NCBI GenBank assembly: GCA_021018815.1
Contig: JAITYX010000021.1
Span: forward strand, 2,633,001 to 2,697,000
Source: Talinum fruticosum
Lineage: Eukaryota > Streptophyta > Magnoliopsida > Caryophyllales > Talinaceae
DNA length: 64,000 nucleotides
Reading direction: 5' to 3'
In this document: positions 47,001 to 59,600 of the stretch, piece after piece
Numbering within the stretch: the first letter of the stretch is position 1
How the letters are laid out: each line of letters opens with the position of its first letter
Translations under genes and position numbers: made by a program
Notes under the pieces: model-generated
What the model saw: the letters and a program-made list of their open reading frames with translations, nothing else
Databases searched by the model: none
What the model was told of the DNA's origin: nothing

Positions 47001-50000
47001 AGAATCGGTACAGAATTTTATATCAAATTATATACAACATTGCGTGGAGTTTTCACGTAAGCGAAATTGCTTTGGGGAGATGAAGTTGGGTTTTCAACAG
47101 TGACGACGCCTAACAAAACTTGACTTTACTGGTTAAATCATAAACGTCGCTATAAATGCTCAAACACAATGCCTTTCACCTGGATATTTATATCAAGTTT
47201 TTGACAATGGATAAGCTGCTCAAAATAAATATCCTTCTGAAACCCTAAAACAGTACAAGCTGGGGGTCACACAACGTAAGTTACGTAACGCAAGAGGTTG
47301 TGGAAATTTTGAGTCTTGAAAAAGAAGTGAGAGAGTAATTCACCAATGCTGATGTTCTAGGCTTCTTGCTTGTTATAAACTCGTCTTATCTATATTTAGT
47401 ACCAAACCTAATTCACGGTTGGATTCTCCCGTCCTCTTCTTCATGTATGTGTTCATGCATTGGCCTCGGCCTTAAACCTAGTCACATCATAACTGTGTTG
47501 ACGTATACATTCATGACCGAAACACACATTAAAAATTAATACACTAGTCTAAATTACTGACACGATTAATAATGTGCTGATAAACATGTGTAAAAATGTC
47601 GGTTCGAAAATTTCATAGTTTGACATTTTTGTGTCAACTATGACGCAAATATAAACTGTTTCCACAACTAATCTCTACATATTTGACGAAATTATAGTAA
47701 TTTGATTGGCTAAATTAGGTTATTTGTCTTTAATGATATCTTGAAGAGATTCTTCATAGCTAGGTACAGATCAGACATGAGTATTATTTATTATTCAGTG
47801 TTTCAACCAAATAAAATGGTCATTCATTTTATTTGAAAATTAACCTAATCTTACTAGTGTCCCCATAATACAAGACAAAACGATCAAAGTTTTCAACCAA
47901 AGACTAATGACCTATATAATTATAATTAATGTGAGAAAAACATTGGATTAATCCTTCTTGTCTCCTGATTATAGGTTGAGCCCCTAATGCTCTTCGGGTA
48001 GGAAAATATTACATTTATAGTGATATTCAATATTCAGTCACATCAAGGCCGGACGATCGAATACAGATTCATTCATTTACCAAATTTAAATATGTAAATT
48101 GACGGTTTATTCCTGACCTAACTTTAAATTTTTTAATTAGTCAAATCATTTTTTAGTTAATTTGTCATTAGATTTCACTAACTTTGTAATTAGAAATTAA
48201 GTGTATTTGGTTGGAAGAAAACAGATGAAATCTTCTTCTTTTTTTTTCCGATCAATTAGTTGGCAGAGCGATACAAAGCTACACAAACATAGCAAAACAA
48301 CAAATCAACAACTGACCCATCAAACCAAAACACCGATAATGAAATCGTCTATCTTAGAATGTTAGAACTAACCTTCTTTCATTTCTTCCCAACTAGGAGA
48401 TTTGAAGACTTATTCTTATTATCACTATTGACTATTTAACACTTTAACACTTAATTTATTTTTTCAAGTTTTATCCCCTAGTAACATCATAGATATCAAG
48501 ATATTAGTGCTCAACCCCTGCATATACGCCAGATAAAATTAGAGACTAGACTAGTTATATCGACCGAGCTCTCCAATATATCAAGGGTCAATAATTTCTT
48601 TTTTTTTTTTCAGGGGAGGGTGTTAGGCATGCTGTTATTTTTCTATTTTATTTTTGGTTATTAGTAAAAAAAAAAAAAAAGGAGCAAGCCTAGACTTGTA
48701 GTCATTGTCAAAAGCAATAAAATGTGGCAATATGCCTACAATCATGAAGACACTAAATCTTTCTTGGATTGATAAGTATTTCTCCCGTCTCTTGGGTCAA
48801 CGGATCTTTAAAATTCTAGAATTACTTCACCAAAATTTCAAGCTTCACATGGCAAATAGTTACTATGGACAATTTTCCATAGATTTCATCAAGTCTTTTA
48901 GCCTACGAGGAAAGGAATCCTCCGCTCCATGCTACACATATGGTATATTATTTATATACATGTAGATGTAGGCTTCCCTCACATCAAGGAAAATACCAAC
49001 TTTAATTTCTGACCATCAAAACATGAACCAAAATTAGGCCACACAAAAGTCTACAAAAATAAAATACCAACTTTTTTTTTTTTTTCTACTTTATGTTTGT
49101 CTCTACAATTTTTTATTTATTTTTTGGTGGGTTTGGTTTGTGGGGTGGGATGGACTGAGTTGAGTTGGGTTAAAAATGGAAAAATATAATTTAGGACCAA
49201 ACATGAAAGCAAATGTGTGAATGGGCTTCCTTTCAAGAGGCAACATTGCCACAAATAGGGTAAGCACCCTTAATTTTGGGTCAGTAGTTTGGAAGTGCCA
49301 GGCCTTGTACTATGAGACCAATAATTGACCATTCAATATTCATGTGCTTTTTTAGACCTTTTCCATGTATTTGTGTTTTCGGTCTCGTAATACGTATATT
49401 ATTATCGAGAGTATCATAGAATTATATTGCAAAAGTATTTACCCTTTACATCCGAATTATTGTTTGCCAATCGAATTGTCATATACGGAGTAACTCTTAA
49501 GATAACATCTCTCAAATTATCGATGAGTTTTATTGAAATAATGGTACTCGAATCTTGCCTATATCTTCGGATAATTCCACTAGAATTATCTAGTTAGAGT
49601 ATAAATCAAACTAACTTAGATTTTGTCCCCTTAATTTGATTTGTGGTATTGTTTTCTTCAAAGTTTTATGGATGGCTCTGATAACTATTAGTTTACTTGG
49701 ATAATAAGACATGCAACCAATTTTAAAGTTTTATCGAAAGTTTCAATAATTTGTTTCCTTGATTAACAAAACATGCAACTAATTGAGCCGAGTTAGTGGC
49801 TTGAGACATTAATGTTGCTCCCTCACATATCATATAATTAAAATCTAAGATTTAATAGAGAAAAATATGTTTAAAACCAAATAAGTTTGACGCTACGTTT
49901 AACATGTAGATTATAATTAGTAAAAGAAAAATTTGAAAATTATTGTCAAGGTCATAAATTTAAAACCCACTTACGACACCCTTTTACGCCTCATATGCAA

Positions 50001-51780
50001 AAAAAAAAAAAAAAAGAGACATATAACATGCCATTAGCAATGTTGTCCTCATACATTTAACAATGCTCTTATGTCACTCTCAGCTGGACATCAGTTTTTG
50101 CCCAATCATCACTCATGGTGAACATAAGCAATGATGTGATCTACTATGAACAAAACCGTGAGTTGCTCTCTGGTCTGAATAAAGAACTATAATTAAGGCC
50201 CATGATCACAATAACAAACGAGATTTCATCGAAAAATTAATTTGTAATAAAAGGAGTAGACCATTAAGCTCTTCTCATTAAAGTCTTGATACCAGACTTC
50301 AACTCCTGTGTGATATCTCAACAGTTAATAAATTTTCTCGATAAAGAATCATCTTCGTCTTGCCCCGGTTCATATTTGAAGTACCCATTTTACCAAAATA
50401 ATATGTTGAAAAGCATTAGACAATTGAAGAATTCCCCATCCAAATTACCAAGCGATGCTTGAAGCAGCAATGCATTCATATTTTTTAGGTTTTGGATCAG
50501 CAGGTGGTTTAACAACAAACTGAGGAAGAAGTTTTGAATCGCCACTTTGTTTGCTACCATATGAAGTCTTTGGATGCAAAGAAATGGCATAGTTTTTAAG
50601 CAGCAGGATTTGGAGCCAAATGCATTAACCCAAACCATAAAATGGAGAATTTTAATGTGGTCTAAAGCACGAAAAGAAGACAATATATGTATGCCTAACG
50701 TGCTAACCATAAATTTATCTTCAATTCCTACTTTATATTTCTGAGGCCTTACTAGAATCTATTGTGTATATGTGTTCATAATGGTAGTTTTGCTTTTTGA
50801 GTTATACTTAAGCTTGCTAATTTTCTTCTGTTTGGTTTCCTTTATTAACTAGTTCTCTCAACGCAGTCTGTTGCTGTGTTTTGCCTTATGGCAATCATCA
50901 ATTGAAAAAAATATGTCCACATTTTCCCTAATGTGTTCCGCTTAGATTTAGTAAGGCATTTTTGACAAAATTAGTTGTTTGAATAATAGATAGTTGTCTC
51001 GATTAGCATAAAACAGTTGAAATAGTATATAACTAGTAGAATTTAGCATTTAACATCCAACTGTTCAACTAAATGATTGAAGAAAATGTATTTGATAAAT
51101 TTAACAGATTGAGCTGACTGATATTGTTTATGGATAGTTTGTCAAATATAAAGTTAATGAAGGGACATTTTTTATTAGAAATTATGAAATACTCCTTTTA
51201 AATGTGAAAAATTAACTTTCTTAACATTTCGAAGTGATATATGTTATTACAAACGCTAGTTTATCGGACACTAAAACTTGATTTATTAGTATTTTAACCA
51301 CTAACCAATACTCTAAACGCAAATGTGAAACATGGCTTAAGTATCCTAATGTAGGAAAAGAAAATGAAGACGTCATATAAAGCTTGTACTAGACTTTAGG
51401 ATTAATATTCAAAAAGTGACAGAAATCATACTCTGGAAATGTTGGAAGAACTAAGCTAGTCATCAGTACAAGACCATTAACTTTATATCGACTTCGTAGT
51501 CCAATAAAAACTCTCGAACATAATTTGCTATAGATTCATAATAAAACACTGAAAATCATTTGATGTTTATATCTACGATAATCAAAATACAAACTACATA
51601 ATTTTTATTTTTTGGGATTCAAGTCAAATCACAAATATAGTTTAGTTTATAAATCACTTCTTAATATAATATGAAGGTTGGAATGTATAGCGGATAGTGA
51701 ATATAATATCTTGGATATGCCTATAAACGTGTTTATGCCTAAAACTAAGCTTATCGCAAAAACAAAGAGGAAATACAGCA
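44020..51780. other. Gene-poor AT-rich region
   Basis: About 7.7 kb in which I see no convincing gene or RNA. 44,560-44,990 is GC-richer and ends in a CT-rich stretch like a plant leader, but no coding frame follows. Short open frames at 48,705 and 50,390 have no recognisable domain. Poly(A/T) runs are frequent. Confidence 0.45.
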
Positions 51781-52240
51781 TATTTCAGAACCAACTTGCC
51801 TCGGTCCGTGGACGCGACTGTGGTCTATGGCACGACATTTGACATGGCTGTGGGGCTTATAGCGTGGTCGCCCTTTGTATAGCTTATCCCTGGTAGACGC
51901 CAAGGGCTGTGGGGATGCATGTGGTATTTGCCACGATTTCTATCATGGCCGTGTTGCTGTAGGTAGTGACCCTCTATAATTTTGTTAGATCTGTAGCACG
52001 CACCACTGGTCGTGGGGATGCCCATGATGGTGGTCTTTCACCGCTAATTTATTTCGGCCATAACTTTCTTGTCTAAACTTTGATTGACTTGATTTTTGAT
52101 TGTTTGGAAAACTTATTGAATTCATGTTTTGCATGGATATAAAAAATTGATTAAGCTATTTTGAATGTCAACTGGACTTAGCTTTTGAATCATTTAACTT
52201 AACAAATTTAATTCGAGTCGGTTTTGTCGGGTTTACGTAA
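51780..52240. mobile_element. LTR-like fragment with imperfect 'gtgg/cacgg' repeats
   Basis: The sequence alternates motifs such as 'ggtctatggcacgac', 'catggctgtggggc', 'atggccgtgttgctg' and 'tggtcgtggggatgc', followed by 'ggccataactttcttg'. I associate this layout with LTRs of plant Ty3/gypsy elements. No ends, primer site or coding part were found, so it is at most a fragment. Confidence 0.4.
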
Positions 52241-52437
52241 AAGAACTCTAAGCGCTTACGATAAGAATTAAGAAATTTTATGAAAACTAAAAATATACAA
52301 GTCTGGCCTGGCTTGACAAGTGGCCGAAAATATGATCCCTCCTGGCCATATCCATTTGCTGAAAAACTAAAATTGTGGAGTTTCGTTTGAAAATGGCGCT
52401 AAAATCTTGAATCCAGTAAATTGATTGAAGAGAAGCC

Positions 52438-54341
52438 ATGTCCTCAGCTCCCATGTTCACATCTCAAACTCTGCCATCAACATCGCCACCGCCCACCGGA
52501 CGCTCCGCATCTCTCTCTCCTCTCTCAAGCCACCGCCCACCGCCGGAAAGACTTGCTCTTTTGCTAGACAAATGCAAGGCTCTCCCCCAACTTCTCCAAA
52601 TCCACGCCGTGGTTCTCCGCCAAGGCTACGAGGACAACCCCATCCTGAATTTCAAGCTCCAGAAATCTTACTCTTCGCTCGGTTGTCTCGATCGCTCCTC
52701 TCTCTCTTCCACCGGACGGCCAACCTTGATGTCTTCTTCTACACCGGGATTATAAATGCTCACTCTGCCCGTGGGCTTCACCACGAGGCTCTTGATTTGT
52801 ATGTGCAGATGTTGTCCCAAAGTATTGAACCCAATGCATTTACGTTCTCTTCGTTGTTGAAATCTTGCTCGATTCAAGATGGGATTTTTCTCCATTCGCA
52901 GGTGATTAAGTTTGGGTTTGCTGAGAATCTGTTTGTCAGGACTGGGCTTTTGAGTGTATATGCGAAGGGTGGGGATGTGGTTTCTGCCCGCCAACTGTTC
53001 GATACAATGCCTGAGAGGAGTTTGGTCTCAACGACGGCAATGTTGACTTGCTACGCCAAGCATGGAAACCTTGATGATGCGCGAATGTTGTTTGATGGGA
53101 TGAAAGAGGGAGATGCGGTTTGTTGGAATGTGATGATTGACGGCTACACCCAGCACTCCAGGCCCAATGAGGCATTGGCCTTGTTTAGGCGAATGTTGAA
53201 GTCCAAGGTGAAGCCTACCGAATTTACCATAGTGTCAGTGTTATCTGCTTGTGGGCAACTTGGGGCACTTGAATTAGGAAGATGGATTCATTCTTACATT
53301 GTCAATAATGGGATTCAGGTCAATGTCATTGTGGGTACTGCTCTTATTGATATGTATGGTAAATGCGGTAGCTTGGAGGATGCTAGGCTTGTGTTTGAAA
53401 ACGTCCACAGAAAGGATGTTGTCGTTTGGAATTCTATGATTGTTGGGTATGCAATGCATGGGTTTAGCCATGAGGCGCTAGAATTGTTTGATCAGATGTG
53501 TGGAATGGGGTTTCGCCCTACTGATATCACCTTCATTGGTGTCTTGAATGCCTGTGCTCATGGAGGTTTGGTGTCAGAAGGGAAAAAGATTTTCTCTTTG
53601 ATGAAAGAGGCTTACAATCTTCAGCCAAAAGTTGAGCACTATGGGTGTATGGTCAACCTCCTTGGACGTGCTGGACATTTGGAGGAGGCTTACAAGCTTG
53701 TCAAAGGCATGCACGTCGAACCTGATCTAGTCCTTTGGGGAACATTGCTTGGCGCTTGCAGGCTTCATGGCAATGTTTCACTAGGGGAAGAGATTGTGGA
53801 GTTTCTTACCAGCAAAAATCTTACAAATGATGGAACATTTGTTCTTCTTTCAAACATATATGCTGCGGTGGGAAACTGGGATGGTGTGGCCAAGGTGAGG
53901 GTCATGATGAAGGATACCGGTATACAGAAGGAGCCTGGCTGTAGTTCCATTGAGATAAACAATAAGGTACATGAGTTCCTTGCCGGGGATTTGAGACACC
54001 CAAAGAGCAAAGAAATTTATTTGATGCTGGATGAGACCAATCAAAGGTTGAAAGATCATGGCTACTCCCCAAAGATAGACACAGTGTTACATGATGTGGG
54101 TGAGAGGGAGAAAGAGCAATCCTTAGGAGTCCATAGTGAGAGACTTGCCATTGCCTTTGGGCTAATCAGCACATCTCCAGGGACAACAATCAAGATAGTG
54201 AAGAATTTAAGGGTATGTCCAGATTGTCACACGGTTACCAAGTTGATCTCGAAGATTACAGGGCGTAGGATTGTAGTGAGGGATCGGAATAGATTCCATC
54301 ACTTTGAGAATGGGATCTGTTCTTGTGGGGATTACTGGTAA
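52438..54341 (+). CDS. ELI1: PPR-DYW RNA-editing factor, ELI1-type, one frameshift
   Basis: A single-exon gene of about 634 aa after repair. The whole length resembles Arabidopsis ELI1 (At4g37380), a plastid PLS-class pentatricopeptide protein needed for C-to-U editing of ndhB. Visible parts are an N-terminal region with 'LDKCKALPQLLQIHAVVL', a tandem PPR array (about 100-440; for example 'NVMIDGYTQHSRPNEAL', 'GTALIDMYGKCGSLEDA'), E/E+ motifs, and a C-terminal DYW deaminase. The deaminase has 'HSERLAIAFGL', 'CPDCHTVTK' and the ending 'CSCGDYW'. The conserved N-terminus from ATG 52,438 and the rest of the gene are in different frames; one base is missing at the CC of 52,697-52,698 or in the adjacent CT repeat. 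An open frame from 52,425 passes this point but translates the first 85 codons as nonsense. Confidence 0.9.
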
Positions 54342-55021
54342 TTCAAGACTGAAGATTACTAAATCGTCTCCTTTGTAGAATTCAAAGGCCAATGTGTTTA
54401 TAAAGGGAAAATGTACAAAGTCTCTTAGGTTTTTTTTGCTTGCAAACGACCCAAACGAACATGAAGACATGCATTGCAGTATGGTTGTTTATTGGAAGGC
54501 ATACTGTTGATTTTTAATTGTAGAATCCATCAATATTACGAAGTATTTCTGAAAAAAATATATTATAAAGTATGGACTCTTTTTTCTCATGGTATTTTTT
54601 TCATTGAGAAAACGGTAAAAAATCAAGACATTCTTCTAACTATTTGTCCTTACTTTTCTATCGAATTTAATATTTTCAATGAATTTGAACTTCCCCCTCC
54701 CCAATATGAAAAGCTCACTGTTAAAACAATTGACTTAGAGATTGACCTTATCGGAAAAGTAGGTTAATGATTTAATTTGTTAGCTAGATTGACAATCAAA
54801 TTGAGAAAAATCGATGAAATCCACTTAATTATATTCCTAATTTTTCTATAAGACTATCTAACTTCCGACATTCAAATTTAAAAAATATAGTATTTAAACT
54901 AATAAAAATATAGTATTTAAACTAATAAAAATAAGTTACCAAAGTCCAAATAAAGCGAAAAAATTACATTACTCAACGTCAAAATACTTTTTTCCGAAGC
55001 TTTTGATGGCAGTGTAGCGGG
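54342..55021. other. Intergenic region
   Basis: AT-rich, with a tandem 23-25 base repeat 'tatagtatttaaactaataaaaa' at about 54,886-54,933. No gene. Confidence 0.5.
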
Positions 55022-56632
55022 GTGTCTGTCCCGGACGGCCCGTTTTTATGTGTTTTTCAGTCAGTCACTCGCAAGTCACAGCCCACTGCTTGGCTGCCTC
55101 TTCGTTTTCTGCTCCCCCTCTCTCTCCAATCTTCCTCCTCAGACCACTACACGATCAATCATAACCCCAGAGAGAGCCTCCGCGCCGCCCTCAGTAGCAC
55201 AACCCCTCACCGGCTCTCACCTGACGTGACAATCTCTTTCTCTGACCACTACCACCAGTCGCCGACTCACCGCCGCCCCCACTCCTGTGTATCCAGCACC
55301 CACCGCGCTACCGCCACTGCCGACCTCAGCCCAGCCCCTCACAGGCTCTCACTCACTCACCTCACGGGCTCCTTCATTCCTTCTGTAAGTTTACTAAGTT
55401 ACAAATTTTCCAATTTCATTTCAATTCAAGGATTACTTTCTTTAATTTTAGGTTTAATTTATGTGATTTCATTACAATTGCTTCATTCCACGGATTGATT
55501 TTATTATTTTAGGCTTGATTTCTTTGATTATAGATTGTAAAATACACGAATATAGACTCGTCGAGGACAATTAGATTAGATGTAAATTGTAATGTAGCCG
55601 ATATACTTTTATTACTATTGTTCTTCTGGTGAGATTGTGTGACTCTGCCGAATTCTGTCTTGTCCAATTCTTATTTCCTGTTTGAATTTTTCTTTTTCTC
55701 TTTTTGAGGTGGGATCCGAGCTCGATCAATTTCGATCCCAAAACCCTAGATTTATGCTAGATTTGACTATTTGACTCAATCACAGTACATTCAATTGCCC
55801 CCACCTTCTCCCAACCGCCACCTAAAACCCTAACTCTTTCCTAACGAAATTTTCCGCATCAGTTTTTCCGCGCCAATTAAAACACCAATTCTGTTCTCAT
55901 CCAATTTGGCGGGGCGTTTATTTCTCTCTCACGATAACGTTCCAATCAATTAGGGCCTCCTTTGTGGGTTGTTTTTTGGATGCCCGTCATAAATAATCTC
56001 ACTTTCAGATTCATCTTATAAAAAGCCCCATTTCTGCTACTGTAACCAGAGCTAACTGTTCGACTAATTTCTGCTATTGGCTTCATTTCTTGGGTAAATC
56101 ACGCCTCCGTTTCTATCTCTCTCCTATTTTGCATTCCTTATTTGCAGATTCTATGTTTGATTTTGGACATTGCCTTATTTTTCGGTTAGCTATTGGGCAA
56201 TTCAATGTTCGTATGAGATTCTGTGTTTTGACTTCCGAGTTGCTTGCTTGGATTTTTACCCTTTCCCCTTGAAGTAGTATGAGTGTAGTTATATATACTT
56301 GAAGCATTTGGCAGCTACTATTATCGAATTCATGATATGTTTGTATATGATTGTTAAAACTAGTTGCCCTTTGCTTGCTCATATCTTTGCTTGGATGTGT
56401 GATCTCATACTAGTTGCAGGTTTTTAGTTAAGTATAACACATTGATATAAGGATGGAGAAAATTTGCAATCAATTGGTCTCACAGATATATATATATATA
56501 TATATATTTTTTTCTGATTTTCGTTTTTACTTGGTAACTCTTGTCATAAACCTTAAGCATTCTTGCATTGCCTATGTGACCTCAGTTTCTTAAACCCTTT
56601 TGTTTTCTCTCCAGAGTGGTTGAGAGAGATTG
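55022..56632 (+). other. Promoter, leader exon and 5' UTR intron of the PPCS gene
   Basis: 55,030-55,384 is CT/C-rich and fits a leader exon; its open frame of 158 codons lacks any recognisable domain. A donor 'TTCT|GTAAGTTTAC' near 55,385 and an acceptor 'TTTTCTCTCCAG' ending at 56,614 suggest a leader intron of about 1.2 kb. The intron has a (TA)n run near 56,487-56,511. Confidence 0.5.
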
Positions 56633-59600
56633 ATGTGCCTGTGTTCAGATTTGATAAAGAATTGTCATGGAAGTGCAGAACTTTTTGAGACTGCACCTTC
56701 CCTTAAAGATCAATCTGTTATTAATAAAAAGTTGAAGGATTTCATTCAGCAAAATTCTCCGACACCAGGCAAGTGAATGTCTATGGAACTACCATCTATT
56801 AGGTTTTTGTTGCTGTGCTTTAGACTTTATAGTTGATCATGAACTATGTTGTATTTATAGGAAATGACACGTCCGGGAGGAGGATTGTGTGTGTCACCTC
56901 TGGCGGTACAACTGTTCCTCTTGAGCAAAGATGTGTTCGATACATTGATAACTTCAGCTCAGGTCACAGAGGGGCTGCATCTACTGAGTATTCACATATG
57001 TGCCTTTACTATGATACGCACATTCTAGACCTTTTATGATTTGCTATTGTTATCACTAACTACAAATTGGATCAACTGTTCTGCATCCAGGTACTTTCTC
57101 AAGGCTGGATATGCTGTTATCTTTCTTCATCGGAGGTGACCATTCGCTTTTATTGTGCTTCCTTTCCTTCACCCAGCTGTCAGGCCTTTTCATGTTATAC
57201 TGAAGTCATTTGTGATTGTTGGTCTAGAGGAACATGCCAGCCATACTGTAGATGTCTTCCTGATGATCCTTTGCTTGAATGTTTTGAATCCACTGATGGC
57301 TCAAATATTCAAGGTATCTGCCTCACTAGTTTCTCCCCCTCCCTCCTCAGTAAAGAATCTCCCTCACTTTATACTCCTGCTAGCTTTGTATAAAGCTGGA
57401 AGCTAATTATAATTTACTGGTCATTCTTGAGAGTTGGGACTTTCAGTGATCCGAAGAGCTGTACCCACTAAACTAATGCATAAATGAATAATTTTCTTTG
57501 TTTTTGCTTGGGTTGTGACCTGTGGGAAGAGGAAATCTTCTGTAAGGTGCACATTTTTTGTTTTTTACTTTGTTGTTTAATGAAGGGTTCATTATGAATC
57601 GATTCTTATCCGACTTGATTTTGAAACGATTGCTATTGTAATTTCCAATACTGTTTACATCTGTGTCATTTATTCAGTGCAACAATCACAAGCTGAGGCA
57701 GTGAGGAAGGCAATCACAAATCACCATGCAGTATGAACCACTCTCTGTTATGTTCTGTGAAATTGTTTGGATATAGAGTATAAACCCCTTGATTTCCCCT
57801 TTTCTTGGTTCAAATATTTCAGAATGAGGAAAGTTACAGGTGGTTGTTGATGTGTTTATGGATGGCAGGCAGTAGAAGCAGGGTACTTGCTGAAACTTCA
57901 GTTCACAACCATATTTGAGTATCTTCAGGTTAGCTTTCTATATCTCCATTCCTTAATTATAGTTGAGCTCTAGATGTTTTCAAGTTATCATGAGGTTTTC
58001 AATCTTTCTTACAAGAGCCCTTCGTAAAATTTTGTCTGGCTTGAAATAGGACCTAGGACCTAGGACCTACAGCACTTCATGTAAAATATTAAGGATTTCT
58101 ATGATAAATTAATGAGCAATGCCAAATTCATGACAAGAAAGCATTATCTTTCACAACATTGACCCAAAAAGATTGTTTTTAGACTTGAAAGTTCCGTTCT
58201 AGGTATTTTCTGTAATATTATCAGATAGCACAAAGACAACACCTGCTTTTGCCCAGTGCCTTTCTTTGGACGGGCATAGAGTGGCCTTTTGATCAACAAA
58301 GTAGGGAGGAAAGATGCAAGGTCTTCTCGTTTCTTAACCCCTCTTGCTGGGATTTTGCCAAGTGCTGGCCTAAGGCCACCCAGCTTCCTCCATGGTATAT
58401 GCATCATCTATGTATCTTTTCTGTGTCTCATGGTATCAACCTCTTGCATGGATGAGGTTGCTTACATTTGGGTCTCCCAAAAATCCGCTAAGATGGGATG
58501 CACATTGGTGTTATTGTTCTGTTCAAAAAGTTGAATCTCTCAATGAAAATCAAAAACTAAATTTAATGACTTACAGTGCCACAGTCATATGTGCATTGAT
58601 GATACTATTTTCTTCAATATGCTCCTTTGTTGATAATTTATCATCTGACTTTAAGATCTAGTGTTACAGAGCTCTGATGATTCCTGCATAACTGAACCTA
58701 TTATTCCTTTATGATCAGCTTCTGCAGATTATTGCTCTTGAACTACGGAATCTGGGCCCATGTGCTATGTTCTATCTTGCTGCTGCTGTGTCAGATTTCT
58801 ATGTGCCTTGGGATAGCATGGTACCTACTGGAACTATGAGCAGTTAAAATTCTTCTCTGACACTCGGTCCTAACTGTTGGAAAATGTCTTTCAGAAACAC
58901 CTACCTGAATAGACTTGATGAATCCTGTATAACTGAAATCCTAACTTCCACAGTGATGCGCCTAGGAGATCATTTAAGTTTCTGTATTCAGGCCTGGTTA
59001 CTGATTATTAGAGCAGTAACCACAGTTTCTGGAACCAATTCTGGCCTTCTGTTCACCTCACCAGTGGCATTTTTCAGGTTGAACATAAGATTCAGTCTGC
59101 ATCAGGACCCCTTGATATGCATCTTGCTCAAGTTCCAAAGATGCTATCTGTGCTGAGAACGGATTGGGCTCCACTGGCATTCTGTGTGTCCTTCAAGGTT
59201 AGCATATTTGCACGTTGCTTTTGTAGCTTTGGCAAACGGTTTTTCCATAGCTTTCGTATAAATGGAAAAGAAGAAAAAATAATGGAGGGCCGGGGGGGTA
59301 GTGAGCACATATAGACCGAGGAAAAGAAGTGGAATTGGATAAACCTAAATCAAATGTAACTTGTGTTACTCTCTTCACTGTGCTTCATGTACTCATGTCA
59401 TACGCACAATGCTCAAACAAGGTACACATTTGACCATTTATTTATGATAAAAATAGGCGCGTTAGATAATTTGATACATATTCATGGAAGACACTTGTAA
59501 ATGAGTTCGACCAACATAGAATCAATAGCTTAGCGGATTTATTATTCATGGCAGACAGTTGGGAATGAGTTTGAACAGCGTAGAAATGATAGATAAGATT

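Noticed and set aside
55022..55498. 158-codon open frame before the PPCS gene
   Set aside because: Ser/Thr/His/Pro-rich translation of C-rich leader DNA; it reads through a likely donor site at 55,385.
58144..58407. Minus-strand frame inside a PPCS intron
   Set aside because: No domain recognised and no element ends; probably chance.
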